A stretch of 64,000 bases of DNA from Phycisphaerales bacterium. GTDB taxonomy: Bacteria; Planctomycetota; Phycisphaerae; Phycisphaerales; UBA1924. The notes under the pieces were generated by a model. It ran no database searches. It saw only the letters and a list, made by a program, of their open reading frames with translations, and was not told the DNA's origin. The position numbers and the translations under genes were made by a program. Below, piece after piece: positions 8,589 to 18,325 of the stretch (position 1 is the first letter of the stretch; each line of letters begins with the position of its first letter). Where the stretch lies: positions 62,001 to 126,000 of the forward strand of contig JADLFW010000012.1 in the NCBI GenBank assembly GCA_020849615.1, given 5' to 3'.

Positions 8589-10058
8589 TCACCCCGCCGC
8601 CTTCGCCAGCCCCTTCTCGATCACCGCAAACACCCGCGGCCAGTCCTCGAACTTGAACACACCCAGCGGCGGCAGCATCCGAACGTGGTACGGGCCGTGC
8701 CCGCAGTAGAACAGGATCGCCCCCTCCTCGAAGCACGCCTTGCACGCGGCGGTGACCTTCTCCTTCCTGCCGCCGAACGGGGTGAACTTCATCATCCCAC
8801 CCAGGCCACCGGCGATCTCGTGCTCGTAACCCAGGGCGTCGATCACCTTCGGGAACCACTCGGGGTGACAGGCCGCCAGCGCCTTCACCTGCTCGCGGAA
8901 GGCGGTGTGATGCCGGGCAATCAGCCCATCATCGCCGTAGTAGTTCCCATCCCGCAGCCGCTCGATGATCCGCCGCCCGACGCGGAAGCTCGGGCCCTCG
9001 CCGGTGAACGTGCCGCTCAGCAGGCCCGGCTTGGGGTTGTACTCTTCGGTGTAGAGCGTGGCGCAGGCCTGGGTCATCTTGCCGATGCAGAAGACATCGA
9101 CGTACTCGCCGAGGTTGAACTGCTCGTAGGCGAACATCCGCGGCGTGCGGCCCCAGGTCTGGATCTCATCATCCCACACCGCCACGCGCCGGGCCTTGCA
9201 CACCTCCATCAGCGCCTTGAGGTAGTCGCGGTGGGCCACGTTGAAGCCGCCCTCGCCCTGCACCATCTCGAAGATGAAGCAGGCGTGCTGGCCCGGGTAG
9301 CGGTCGAGGTACTGGCTGAGGTGCCACACCGCCTGGTCGATGTACCGCTTCAGGCCCATCTTCTCCGCGACCGCCGGCTCGTAGAACGGCATGTAATCGA
9401 CGAGCGTCGAGAGCGGGATCCCCTGGCGGTACTCGGCGGTGTCGCCGATCTGGCACATCGTGACGCTCCGCCCCATGAAGCAGTCCTTGAACGCGATGAC
9501 CCGGGCCGCCGGGGCGTGTTTCTGGTAGCAGATCTTGATCGCGTTCTCGTTGGCCATCGCCCCGGAGGTCGAGACGTACGCGTACTTCAGCCGGCTGTTC
9601 TTCTTTGCCTCCGCGAGCAGCGTCTCCATGAACTCGAAGGCCTCGAAGTTCGACTGCAGGTTGCCGTGCTTCACGGTGTCATCCAGCGAGCCGATGAGCG
9701 ATTCGCGGATCAGCTCGCCATCCGAGTGCCCGAAGAAGTGCACACCGATCCCGCAGATCAGGTCCCACTTCACGCTGCCATCGGCGAGCTCAACCAGCGC
9801 CCCGTTGCCCAGCCCCGACCCGATGTAGGGGTAAAGCAGCGCCCGCCCGCGCACATCGGCCGCCCGCTTCATCAGGGCGTCGTACGACTCTTTCAGCCCC
9901 GGATTCGCCGGGCGGATGTCGGTGAGACGCGCTGAAGCCGCCTTGGTCTCGCGTACGAGCGCATCGATCGCCCCCATCACCGCCGGGCTGGCGCGGAGTT
10001 GCCCGCCGAGGGTCGTCGAGGGTGAAGCGGTCTGGGCCGGCACCGAAGTTGAGCTCAT
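8589..10058 (-). CDS. Class III aminotransferase (succinylornithine aminotransferase role, AstC-like)
   Basis: PLP-dependent fold-type I aminotransferase, 489 residues (about 80 longer than E. coli AstC). It shows the class III motif VWDDEIQTWGRTPR (DDE at 296-298) and the PLP lysine in GKMTQA (K327). Context suggests that it removes the delta-amino group of N2-succinylornithine using 2-oxoglutarate; lysine or other omega-amino acid specificity remains possible. ATG 10058 is supported by a near-perfect Shine-Dalgarno (AGGAGG 8 nt upstream) and a TATTCT -10 box at 10081-10086. It is first in the minus-strand succinyl-transfer cluster. Confidence 0.85.
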   Translation of the reverse strand: MSSTSVPAQTASPSTTLGGQLRASPAVMGAIDALVRETKAASARLTDIRPANPGLKESYDALMKRAADVRGRALLYPYIGSGLGNGALVELADGSVKWDLICGIGVHFFGHSDGELIRESLIGSLDDTVKHGNLQSNFEAFEFMETLLAEAKKNSRLKYAYVSTSGAMANENAIKICYQKHAPAARVIAFKDCFMGRSVTMCQIGDTAEYRQGIPLSTLVDYMPFYEPAVAEKMGLKRYIDQAVWHLSQYLDRYPGQHACFIFEMVQGEGGFNVAHRDYLKALMEVCKARRVAVWDDEIQTWGRTPRMFAYEQFNLGEYVDVFCIGKMTQACATLYTEEYNPKPGLLSGTFTGEGPSFRVGRRIIERLRDGNYYGDDGLIARHHTAFREQVKALAACHPEWFPKVIDALGYEHEIAGGLGGMMKFTPFGGRKEKVTAACKACFEEGAILFYCGHGPYHVRMLPPLGVFKFEDWPRVFAVIEKGLAKAAG

Positions 10059-10080
10059 CGCGAGACCTCCTGCTGGATCA

Positions 10081-10086
10081 AGAATA
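10081..10086 (-). promoter_or_regulatory. Predicted -10 box of the ast-like operon
   Basis: TATTCT on the minus strand, followed by a 22-nt stretch with a strong AGGAGG ribosome-binding site before the aminotransferase ATG. No good -35 hexamer is evident. Confidence 0.45.
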
Positions 10087-10177
10087 GGCCCGGGCCGCCC
10101 CCCCACGCCCCCCGCGGCCCGCCCCGGCAGCCCTACTGTTGGGCATTCGGGGCAACCGCACAGTCAGGAGAATGCGC

Positions 10178-10639
10178 ATGCAGCCCCGCTTCAATATCGG
10201 TCATCTCGCCCCCGGCGCTTACCAGGCCATGATGGGCCTGGAAGCCTACCTGGCCTCGTGCGGCCTCGAGCCGGGCCTCATCCACATGCTCAAGCTCCGC
10301 GCCTCGCAGCTCAACGGCTGCGCCTACTGCATCGACATGCACTGGAAAGACTCCCGCGCGGGCGGCGAGACCGAGCAGCGCCTCTACGGCCTGGATGCCT
10401 GGGAGGAAAGCCCGTACTACACCGACCGTGAGCGGGCCGCGCTCGCGTGGATCGAGGCCGTGACCAACCTGCACGATGGCCACATCCCCGATGCGGCCTA
10501 CGACCGAACCCGCGCCCACTTCAGCGAGAAGCAAATCGCCGACCTCACCGTGCTGGCCGCCACCATCAACTCGTGGAACCGCTTCTCGATCGCGGCCCGG
10601 ACGGTGCCGGGCGGGTACAAGCCCCGCGCAGCCCACTAG
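10178..10639 (+). CDS. AhpD-like carboxymuconolactone decarboxylase-family protein
   Basis: 153-residue all-helical alkylhydroperoxidase-D-like protein. The redox motif is complete: CAYCIDMHWKDSRAGG, that is CxxC followed by the conserved histidine. The family acts in thiol peroxidase or hydroperoxide-reduction chemistry. ATG 10178 is preferred because AGGAG at 10166-10170 is 7 nt upstream; the ATG at 10172 is too close. A TACTGT -10-like box is at 10134-10139, divergent from the ast promoter. A 113-bp palindromic repeat begins directly after its stop. Confidence 0.88.
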   Translation: MQPRFNIGHLAPGAYQAMMGLEAYLASCGLEPGLIHMLKLRASQLNGCAYCIDMHWKDSRAGGETEQRLYGLDAWEESPYYTDRERAALAWIEAVTNLHDGHIPDAAYDRTRAHFSEKQIADLTVLAATINSWNRFSIAARTVPGGYKPRAAH

Positions 10640-10752
10640 TTCTGTTTGACGGGTGCATTAAGGTGGCCCGGCCCTCCGAGCCGGGCACGGGAACACCGAT
10701 GCAAATGCACGGTTCGGAGAACCGTGCCACGCCGGAATCGATCCATCCAAAC
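10640..10752. repeat. 113-bp bipartite palindromic element, copy 1
   Basis: Two hairpins in a conserved frame. The first, 10666-10686, has arms GCCCGGCCC/GAGCCGGGC with one mismatch and loop TCC. The second, 10707-10727, has perfect arms GCACGGTTC/GAACCGTGC and loop GGA. The flanks (TTCTGTTTGACGG on the left, GGAATCGATCCATC on the right) are also conserved. A second copy of the same length lies inverted at 59760-59872. Both sit between convergent genes and could serve as bidirectional terminators. Confidence 0.88.
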
Positions 10753-10770
10753 ACGAGCTCGTTCACCCGA

Positions 10771-11976
10771 CTAGCTCGCCGCTCCCAGCCGCGAGATCAG
10801 CACGGCCAGCAGCTGGCACCGCTCGACGAGGCTCGCCAGCTCGATCCACTCCTGCGGTGTGTGCAGCCCCCCGCCGCGAACCCCAAGCGTGTCGATCACC
10901 GGCAGCCCGGCCGCCTGCAGGTTGTTGCCATCGCACACCCCTCCCGTGCGCCCGAACGGCAGCTTCTGGCCCAGGTCCTCCGCCGCAGCGCGGGCCGCTT
11001 CGGCGAGCTTCTGCGTGCCGGGCGTCAGCGGCTTGGCCGGGCGGTTGAAGCTGCGCCACACCGAAACCCGCGGCATCGCTTCGAGGCTCGTGCACAGCGC
11101 ATCGAGCTTGCCGGTCAGCGCGCGGCCCAGTTCCTCGGTTCGGAACCGCACGTTGCCCCAGGCCCGGGCCCGGTCGGGGACGATGTTGGTCGCGTGCCCG
11201 CCCTCCAGCGGCCCGACGCTCGCCACAACCCCGGCGGCGGGATCCGACATGGCCTCGATCTGAAGCAGGGTGCGGGCCAAGGCCATCACCGCGGAAATGC
11301 CGGACGTGAAATCCCGCCCGACGTGGGCGGCCCGGCCCGTGCACTCGATCATGAACTGGCCGCTGCCGGGGCGTTCGACCACCAGCCCGCCATCGGGCAG
11401 CGCGGGCTCCAGCGCGAGGCCGTAGTCGTGCCGGGCCGCCTCGGCCCGCAGGGTGCGGTCGGAGTGGTACGACCCCGTCTCCTCATCGCTGTTGAAGATG
11501 ACCGTCCAGGACACCGGCACCCCCGCCTCGGCCAGAACCTCAAGGGCGGCTATCGCGATGACCAGCCCGCCCTTCATGTCCACGCAGCCCGGGCCCGTCG
11601 CGGTCTTGCCATCCGCCGAAACAGTCAATGTGCGGAACGGACTCTTCGGGTCGTGCACCGTGTCCAGGTGCCCGCTGATCAGGATCCGCTTCTCGCCCCC
11701 CTTCGAGGCCGGGCCGCGGCACACCAGCGTCGGCGGAGCAACGCTCGGCGGGCGATCAGCATCCAGCCACTCCGGCTTCGGATCGCCGGTGATCAGTTCG
11801 CACTTGCCGCCCAGCCGGGCGAGGCGGTCCATGAACCGCTCGCGTGTTTCATCCAGCCCGGCCGCGTTGAACCCGCCCGTCGGGATGCCCACGTGCAGCC
11901 GAAGGTCTTCCAGCAGCGCGGGCCCGCGCGAGGCGATCGATCGGCACAGTTTCTGCTCTTCGCCGGTCAGCGGCAT
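10771..11976 (-). CDS. M20-family metallopeptidase/deacylase (carboxypeptidase G2-like)
   Basis: 401-residue dinuclear zinc hydrolase of family M20. Metal and catalytic residues are recognisable: SGHLDTVHD (H103, D105), GCVDMKGG (D133) and NSDEETGS (E165 general base, E166). The closest type is glutamate carboxypeptidase/CPG2, which removes glutamate from N-acyl-glutamates. ATG 11976 has a strong GAAGGAGG ribosome-binding site 5 nt upstream. Given the neighbouring ast genes, hydrolysis of N-succinylglutamate (the job of AstE, which belongs to a different family) is an attractive inference; a general peptidase or ArgE/DapE-like deacylase role is the alternative. Confidence 0.85.
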   Translation of the reverse strand: MPLTGEEQKLCRSIASRGPALLEDLRLHVGIPTGGFNAAGLDETRERFMDRLARLGGKCELITGDPKPEWLDADRPPSVAPPTLVCRGPASKGGEKRILISGHLDTVHDPKSPFRTLTVSADGKTATGPGCVDMKGGLVIAIAALEVLAEAGVPVSWTVIFNSDEETGSYHSDRTLRAEAARHDYGLALEPALPDGGLVVERPGSGQFMIECTGRAAHVGRDFTSGISAVMALARTLLQIEAMSDPAAGVVASVGPLEGGHATNIVPDRARAWGNVRFRTEELGRALTGKLDALCTSLEAMPRVSVWRSFNRPAKPLTPGTQKLAEAARAAAEDLGQKLPFGRTGGVCDGNNLQAAGLPVIDTLGVRGGGLHTPQEWIELASLVERCQLLAVLISRLGAAS

Positions 11977-12005
11977 CCGGGCCTCCTTCTTCGCTGCCCC
12001 GCAGC

Positions 12006-13466
12006 TTAAAGCACCGCGGCCCCCAGCGCAATCGCGATACCCGCCGCCGCCAACCCGGCCAGCGTCGCCAGCCGCAGCACCCACACCTCGCTGTCGATCG
12101 GCACGGGCCCGACCGGCCAGCCGATCAGCGCATTCAATCGGCGCTGCCGGGCCGCGATCGATCCATGCCTGAACGAAGGTCGTTCGCGCGGGATGCCGTT
12201 CAGGTCGGCCACCGACTGCAGCGCCCCCGTCATCGCCCCGACCGATGCCGCCGTGATGACGGGCCCGCCGTCCGCGGCGAGGTCGGGTTCGATCGCCGAA
12301 TCCGCGTACACCCGGGCCATGTGCTTGGCGGCAAACGCATCGGCCTGCCACTCAAACCGCCGGCTGAAGAGCCCCATGATCAGCACCCCGGCGACCAGGG
12401 ACCCCACCGTTGCCACCGTCTGCGAGTACCGCCGGGGAATGATCGGCGCGAGAAGTTCCCCGCCCAGGCCCAGCGCCGCGGCCGTCAGCGTCACGGTCGC
12501 GAGCATCGCCAGCGCCAGCCACAGCGTGTGCTTGTGCCGCACGTGCGCGACCTCATGGGCCGCGACGGCTTCGACTTGCGGGCCCGTAAGGCTCTCGAGC
12601 AGGGCATCGGAGAGCAGGATGTACCGCGCGGGCCCGACGATCCCCATCGCGGCGCCGTTGATCATCGTCCCGTGCGTGCGCCACACCAGCAGGTTGCGGA
12701 CCCGCACGCCGTACCGGCGGCAGATATCGATGAGCCGCTCGCGCAGCGGCCCGTCCGCCAGCGGCACCGTGTCCCACACAATGCGCATCGCCAGCGGCAT
12801 GAGCGCCAGGATCACGATGACGCCGGCCAGCTGCGCCCCCACCACCCACAGCGATGATTCGATGCCGGCCCGGTCGTCGGCCCATCCCATCCGCAGAGCG
12901 CCCCACGCTACCACCTCTCCCCACGCCGAGATGATGCTCACCGGCACCAGCACGAACAGCACCTGGTGCCGCACCATCGACCAGACATACTCCCGCCGCG
13001 ACCACGGGCGGTTGATCGGCCGGCCCTCATCCAGGTGCCGGGCCAGTACCGCATCCCGCAACCGCCGCTCGATCGGGTAGATGATGTACGAAGCCAGCAC
13101 CACGGCCGTGATGAGCGGCAGGATCGTCAGCGCTTCGTCAACCAGAACGAGGTCGCCCACCGCCCGCCGCACCGCGCCGGGCCAGTTCCACCCGAACACG
13201 CTCAGCGTGTACCACCCCAGCGTCATCACCCGGAGCATCGAGACCGCCATCTCGGCCCGCTCCACAAGCTGCGGCCGCCCCGTCTCGTCGATCTTCCGAC
13301 CGACCCGGATGACCGATATCCAGACCAGCGCGGTGAGCCCAACCAGCGGGATGCAGGTCAATCCCATCGCCGCCCAGCCCTCCAGCCTCAACTGCGGCCA
13401 TCCGCCCCCCGCCATGTCCCGGAGGTGGATCAACACAAACCCTGCGATGACGATCAGTTGCACCAT
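12006..13466 (-). CDS. M48-family membrane zinc metalloprotease
   Basis: 486 residues with several membrane helices, the zinc motif HEVAHVRHKH in the central-to-late part, and the third ligand region FEWQADAFAA, as in HtpX/Ste24-type peptidases. It is longer than HtpX (about 290) because of an extended multi-helix N-terminal region. The likely role is proteolysis of membrane or envelope proteins. It lies 29 bp upstream of the M20 gene on the same strand, so the two may be co-transcribed, without an obvious functional link. The start is the first ATG; no strong ribosome-binding site is visible. Confidence 0.85.
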   Translation of the reverse strand: MVQLIVIAGFVLIHLRDMAGGGWPQLRLEGWAAMGLTCIPLVGLTALVWISVIRVGRKIDETGRPQLVERAEMAVSMLRVMTLGWYTLSVFGWNWPGAVRRAVGDLVLVDEALTILPLITAVVLASYIIYPIERRLRDAVLARHLDEGRPINRPWSRREYVWSMVRHQVLFVLVPVSIISAWGEVVAWGALRMGWADDRAGIESSLWVVGAQLAGVIVILALMPLAMRIVWDTVPLADGPLRERLIDICRRYGVRVRNLLVWRTHGTMINGAAMGIVGPARYILLSDALLESLTGPQVEAVAAHEVAHVRHKHTLWLALAMLATVTLTAAALGLGGELLAPIIPRRYSQTVATVGSLVAGVLIMGLFSRRFEWQADAFAAKHMARVYADSAIEPDLAADGGPVITAASVGAMTGALQSVADLNGIPRERPSFRHGSIAARQRRLNALIGWPVGPVPIDSEVWVLRLATLAGLAAAGIAIALGAAVL

Positions 13467-13525
13467 CGGCGGCCGGAGAGCCTAGGCCCGGGTGCCGAAA
13501 TGGCTTTCTTGCCGTCCCCAGACGT

Positions 13526-13553
13526 TTGACTCAGCCAGAGTTCGTTCTACACT
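13526..13553 (+). promoter_or_regulatory. Predicted sigma-70 promoter of the ArsR-methyltransferase gene
   Basis: -35 TTGACT (13526-13531), 16-bp spacer, -10 TACACT (13548-13553). It is one of the best promoter matches in the window and lies immediately ahead of a palindromic candidate operator. Confidence 0.6.
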
Positions 13554-13554
13554 A

Positions 13555-13564
13555 TATCCGGATA
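13555..13564. promoter_or_regulatory. Candidate operator palindrome upstream of the ArsR-methyltransferase gene
   Basis: Perfect palindrome TATCCGGATA covering the expected transcription start, two bases after the -10 box and followed by a related half-site (ACGGATG). Its placement fits repression by the downstream ArsR-type regulator. Confidence 0.45.
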
Positions 13565-13569
13565 AACGG

Positions 13570-14526
13570 ATGAAACACCCCATGAGTCCCATGGCTGTGA
13601 CGGAAAGGCTCTCGGCGCTCGCCGAGCCCATCCGTCTGCGGATCCTCCGGGTTCTGGAGACCCAGGAGCTGTCCGTCGGGGAAGTTTCTAGTGTCGTGCA
13701 GCTCCCCCAGTCCACCGTAAGCCGACACCTCAAGATGCTCGCGGAGGGCGGCTGGCTGGCCCGGCGGAGCGAGGGCACCGCCACCTTCTATCGCCTGACC
13801 CTTGACGACCTGCCGGCCGAGGCCCGGTCGCTGTGGGTGGCCGTCCGCGATCAGCTGGGTTCATCCTCCGACCTGGCCGAAGATGCTCGCCGGGTTCAAT
13901 CCGTGCTGGCCGAGCGCCGGGCCGACAGCCAGGCCTTCTTCGGCCGCGTGGCGGGTGAATGGGATGACCTGCGGACACAGCTTTTCGGCGACCGCTTCAC
14001 CCAGGCCGGGTTGCTCTCGCTCGTGAACCCCACCTGGACCGTGGCCGACCTGGGCTGCGGAACGGGCAACGCTTCCGAGCTGCTGGCCCCGTACGTCCAG
14101 AAAGTCATGGCCGTCGATCAGTCCGACGCGATGCTCGCCGCGGCCCGCAAGAGGCTGTCGGGCCAGCCCAACGTCGAGTTCATCGCCGGCTCGCTGGACC
14201 GCCTGCCGCTCCCCGCGGCGAGCGTCGACGCGGCCGTGTGCGTCCTGGTGCTGCACCACCTTGATGACCCCGGCGCCGCCCTCGGCGAGATGCGCCGGAT
14301 CCTTCGCACCGACCGTGGCGGCGGCTGCGGGCTCGTCATCGACATGCTCGAGCACGACCGGGCCGAGTACCGCTACGCCATGGGCCACAAGCACATGGGA
14401 TTCTCCAAGTCCCGCGTCCTGGGCATGCTCAAGGATGCGGGATTCAACCTCACAACTCACCGGGATCTGCCGGGCGATCCCGGCGGCAAGGGCCCCGGGC
14501 TCTTCGTCGCCGTGGGGCGCCTGTAG
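13570..14526 (+). CDS. ArsR-type regulator fused to a SAM-dependent methyltransferase domain
   Basis: 318 residues. The N-terminal winged helix-turn-helix (about 10-80; LAEPIRLRILRVLE, LPQSTVSRHLKMLAEGG) is of the ArsR/SmtB type and lacks an obvious metal-site cysteine motif. The C-terminal class I methyltransferase domain has the SAM loop VADLGCGTGNASE (158-170) and the post-motif VLVLHHLDDPG. Such fusions, and the ArsR-family regulator SahR, are known next to S-adenosylmethionine-cycle genes. Here ahcY follows 57 bp downstream, which suggests that it senses SAM or SAH and controls that gene. The start could also be ATG 13582 or 13591; no ribosome-binding site decides. Confidence 0.85.
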   Translation: MKHPMSPMAVTERLSALAEPIRLRILRVLETQELSVGEVSSVVQLPQSTVSRHLKMLAEGGWLARRSEGTATFYRLTLDDLPAEARSLWVAVRDQLGSSSDLAEDARRVQSVLAERRADSQAFFGRVAGEWDDLRTQLFGDRFTQAGLLSLVNPTWTVADLGCGTGNASELLAPYVQKVMAVDQSDAMLAAARKRLSGQPNVEFIAGSLDRLPLPAASVDAAVCVLVLHHLDDPGAALGEMRRILRTDRGGGCGLVIDMLEHDRAEYRYAMGHKHMGFSKSRVLGMLKDAGFNLTTHRDLPGDPGGKGPGLFVAVGRL

Positions 14527-14583
14527 GCCCGGCCCGGCACCCGATCCTGAACCGCCAGACGACCTTCCTTTTTACGGAGACCG

Positions 14584-16140
<1,557 letters not shown>

Positions 16141-16168
16141 TCGCCGCCCGACTTTCCAAGTGAGACAG

Positions 16169-16200
16169 AAGGCCCGGCGCATCGCCGGGCCTTCTTCATT
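16169..16200 (+). terminator. Rho-independent terminator after ahcY
   Basis: Perfect 11-bp stem AAGGCCCGGCG/CGCCGGGCCTT with a 3-nt loop, followed by the pyrimidine-rich CTTCATT. The same AAGGCCCGGC stem type ends the rplT transcript. Confidence 0.8.
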
Positions 16201-16223
16201 GCGCTACCGATGGCGGTGGGATG

Positions 16224-17087
16224 CTACTTGGGCTCGGGCCGCTGCGGCCGCCCGCCGCGGAAGCGCTCGCCGCCGCCGGGCCGCTCATCGCCCTCGCGGC
16301 CGCTGGTGAGCCGTTTGGTGCGCTGGTCGATGATCTTGTCGCGGTCCGCCTTCAGCCCGTCCAGCTCCTTGCGCAGCTCTTCGATCCGCCCGCCCAGCGA
16401 CTCCAGCTCGCGCGCCTTGAACCGCAGCTGCGCATCCACGCTGGCGGCGACCAGTTCGCGGACCTTGGCCTCCGCGGCAGCGATCTCCTGCTCCGCGCCG
16501 CCCTTGGCCCGCAGTTCCCGCACCTCGCGGGCGGACTCCAGCGCCATCATGAAGCTGCGGGTGTCCTCGAGCTTGAGCTCGAAGAGGGCCTTGTCACGCC
16601 GCTTGAGGTCCATCAGTTCGGCGAGCCGCGGACGCATCATCCCCAGCAGCCGTTCGGCCCGCTGGGGCGAGCCGCGCTCGGCGAGCTGCAGACGCTCCCA
16701 CGTGAGCGGGAGATTGTCCTTGATGAAATCGCGGATGTGCTCGCGCTCCTGGCGGGACATCGGGCCATCGCGTCCCGGACCGCCCTCCCGGCCCGGCGGG
16801 CCATCATGCGCCGGCGGCCCGCCCAGCTCGCTGAGAACCTGATCGGCCGGCGCGCCTTCATCGAGCGACTTCAGCGCGGCCTCGGTCTTCTCGAGCTGCC
16901 GGCGCATCTCCTCGATGCGTTTCTGCAGCCGCTCCCGGACGACGGCGGGGTCCGCCGGGTGGTGCTCCGCCGCAGCGCCCGGCGCCGGCGGGGGCGGCGG
17001 GGGTTGGTCGGCGGGCTGCGCGGCGGCGAGCCCGATCGTCAAGCCGACGGACGCGGTGAACGCGATCAGGCCCGTACGCGGATTCAC
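16224..17087 (-). CDS. Exported helical (coiled-coil) protein of an ECF sigma operon
   Basis: 287 residues starting with a GTG that overlaps the preceding stop (GTGA). An N-terminal signal peptide (about 1-24, ending TIGLAAAQP) is followed by a proline-rich stretch and then long charged helices (VRERLQKRIEEMRRQLEK; a coiled coil near the C-terminus, LESLGGRIEELRKELDGL). It ends with a basic RGGRPQRPEPK tail. It resembles periplasmic helical sensors only in general build; no family is assigned. It is the third gene after an ECF sigma factor and a putative anti-sigma factor, suggesting an envelope-sensing or effector role. Confidence 0.75.
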   Translation of the reverse strand: MNPRTGLIAFTASVGLTIGLAAAQPADQPPPPPPAPGAAAEHHPADPAVVRERLQKRIEEMRRQLEKTEAALKSLDEGAPADQVLSELGGPPAHDGPPGREGGPGRDGPMSRQEREHIRDFIKDNLPLTWERLQLAERGSPQRAERLLGMMRPRLAELMDLKRRDKALFELKLEDTRSFMMALESAREVRELRAKGGAEQEIAAAEAKVRELVAASVDAQLRFKARELESLGGRIEELRKELDGLKADRDKIIDQRTKRLTSGREGDERPGGGERFRGGRPQRPEPK

Positions 17088-17599
17088 AGGGCGCCCTCCT
17101 CGATCAGGGACTCGAGCCCGTTCGCCGATTCGTCCGACTTGGCCGACAGCCGGGAAGCCTCGGCATCCAGCGCCGCGAGCTCGGCATCCAGCTCCTGCCC
17201 GATCACATCGGGCAGGCTCAGCCACTGGTTCACATCCTGCTCGAGCGTCAGGGCCGCCAGCTCCATCCGGCTCGTCGCGGGCTGGCTGTTGCGGTTGTTC
17301 AGCCACACCGCGCCGATCGTCGCCGCCACCGCCAGCGCCGCCGCCATCGGCAGCGGCATCCACCGGCGAAGCGCGGGCCCGGCCCGGACCAAAGGCGGCG
17401 CCGGAGCGTCGATGTACCGAAGCTGCGGCGCCTCCGCGCCGCGGACACACGACAACAGACGATCCTCGAGCCCCGCCGGCGCGCCGCCGCGCTCGGCCCG
17501 GCCCAGGTCATCCAGCCGTCCCGACAACTCGATGAGCCCCGCGTCCTCGATGTGTGAGTTCATCTCGTGCCCCCCCGAACGTGCTTCGTGCATCGTCAT
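17084..17599 (-). CDS. Putative anti-sigma factor (single-pass membrane protein)
   Basis: 171 residues: an acidic N-terminal cytoplasmic region of about 80 residues, one membrane helix (about 81-101, LPMAAALAVAATIGAVWL), and an acidic outer segment. No zinc-binding HxxxCxxC signature is present. The ATG overlaps the sigma-factor stop (ATGA), the classic ECF sigma/anti-sigma arrangement. Its function is inferred from position and topology. Confidence 0.72.
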   Translation of the reverse strand: MTMHEARSGGHEMNSHIEDAGLIELSGRLDDLGRAERGGAPAGLEDRLLSCVRGAEAPQLRYIDAPAPPLVRAGPALRRWMPLPMAAALAVAATIGAVWLNNRNSQPATSRMELAALTLEQDVNQWLSLPDVIGQELDAELAALDAEASRLSAKSDESANGLESLIEEGAL

Positions 17600-18216
17600 T
17601 CCGTCACCTCCTCACCCGGTGACGCCCCTTCTGACTCAAGAATCGCCCTCAGCTTCCGCAGCGCCCGGTGGTGACGGGCCAGCAGCGTGCCCAGCGGCTC
17701 ATTCAGCAGCTCGGACATGTCCTTGAACGACATCCCCGCCCGGTGGCGGAGGTCGATGATCTCCCGGTCGGCCTCCTGCAGCCGCTCGATCGCCCGGGCC
17801 AGCGCACCCAGGTCGGCCGGGGCGCCCAGCTCCACGCTCGCGCCGGGGCCCGGGGCCGGATCGCTGCGGCCCTCGAAGATCTCGGGATCGGCGGCGACCG
17901 CCTGGCGATGGGAACGCCGCACCTCATCCCGGATGCGGTTCATGGCGATCCGGAACAGCCAGGATTCGAACCGGCCCACCTCCGAATAGCCCCCCGAGCC
18001 GATCTTGGCGGCCAGGGTCGCGAACACGGACTGGGTGATCTCATCCGCCACGTCGTTGCTCCGGCATCGGCTCTTGGCCAGCGCAAACACGCGCCGCCCG
18101 AACCGACGGATGATCTCGCGCCACGCCCAGTCCTCACCGGCCCGGGCCGCCGAGAGCACCCCGGCCAGATCCTCGGGCCCGGATTGTTCCTGCTGGCGTT
18201 CGGCCACGAGCTCCAT
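17596..18216 (-). CDS. ECF-family RNA polymerase sigma factor (minus-strand module)
   Basis: 206 residues. Region 2 (about 27-100, with DVADEITQSVFATLAAKI and FESWLFRIAMNRIRDEVRRS) and region 4 (about 140-195, RLQEADREIIDLRHRAGMSFKDMSELL) are both recognisable. A proline/alanine-rich linker separates them. It heads a three-gene unit with a putative anti-sigma factor and an exported helical protein. A second ECF module starts about 430 bp away in the opposite direction. Confidence 0.88.
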   Translation of the reverse strand: MELVAERQQEQSGPEDLAGVLSAARAGEDWAWREIIRRFGRRVFALAKSRCRSNDVADEITQSVFATLAAKIGSGGYSEVGRFESWLFRIAMNRIRDEVRRSHRQAVAADPEIFEGRSDPAPGPGASVELGAPADLGALARAIERLQEADREIIDLRHRAGMSFKDMSELLNEPLGTLLARHHRALRKLRAILESEGASPGEEVTE

Positions 18217-18312
18217 CCGCTAGGGGTAACGATCCAGACGGGAGGGGATTGCCGGAACCCGACCGACGGGCAAACCGACCCCCCGAACGAACCACCGGGG
18301 GCGATCCTAGCG

Positions 18313-18318
18313 TACTCT
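18313..18318 (+). promoter_or_regulatory. -10 box positioned for a leaderless DUF4286 transcript
   Basis: TACTCT ends 7 nt before the GTG start at 18326, so transcription would begin at or next to the start codon. Confidence 0.4.
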
Positions 18319-18325
18319 GAACGCT

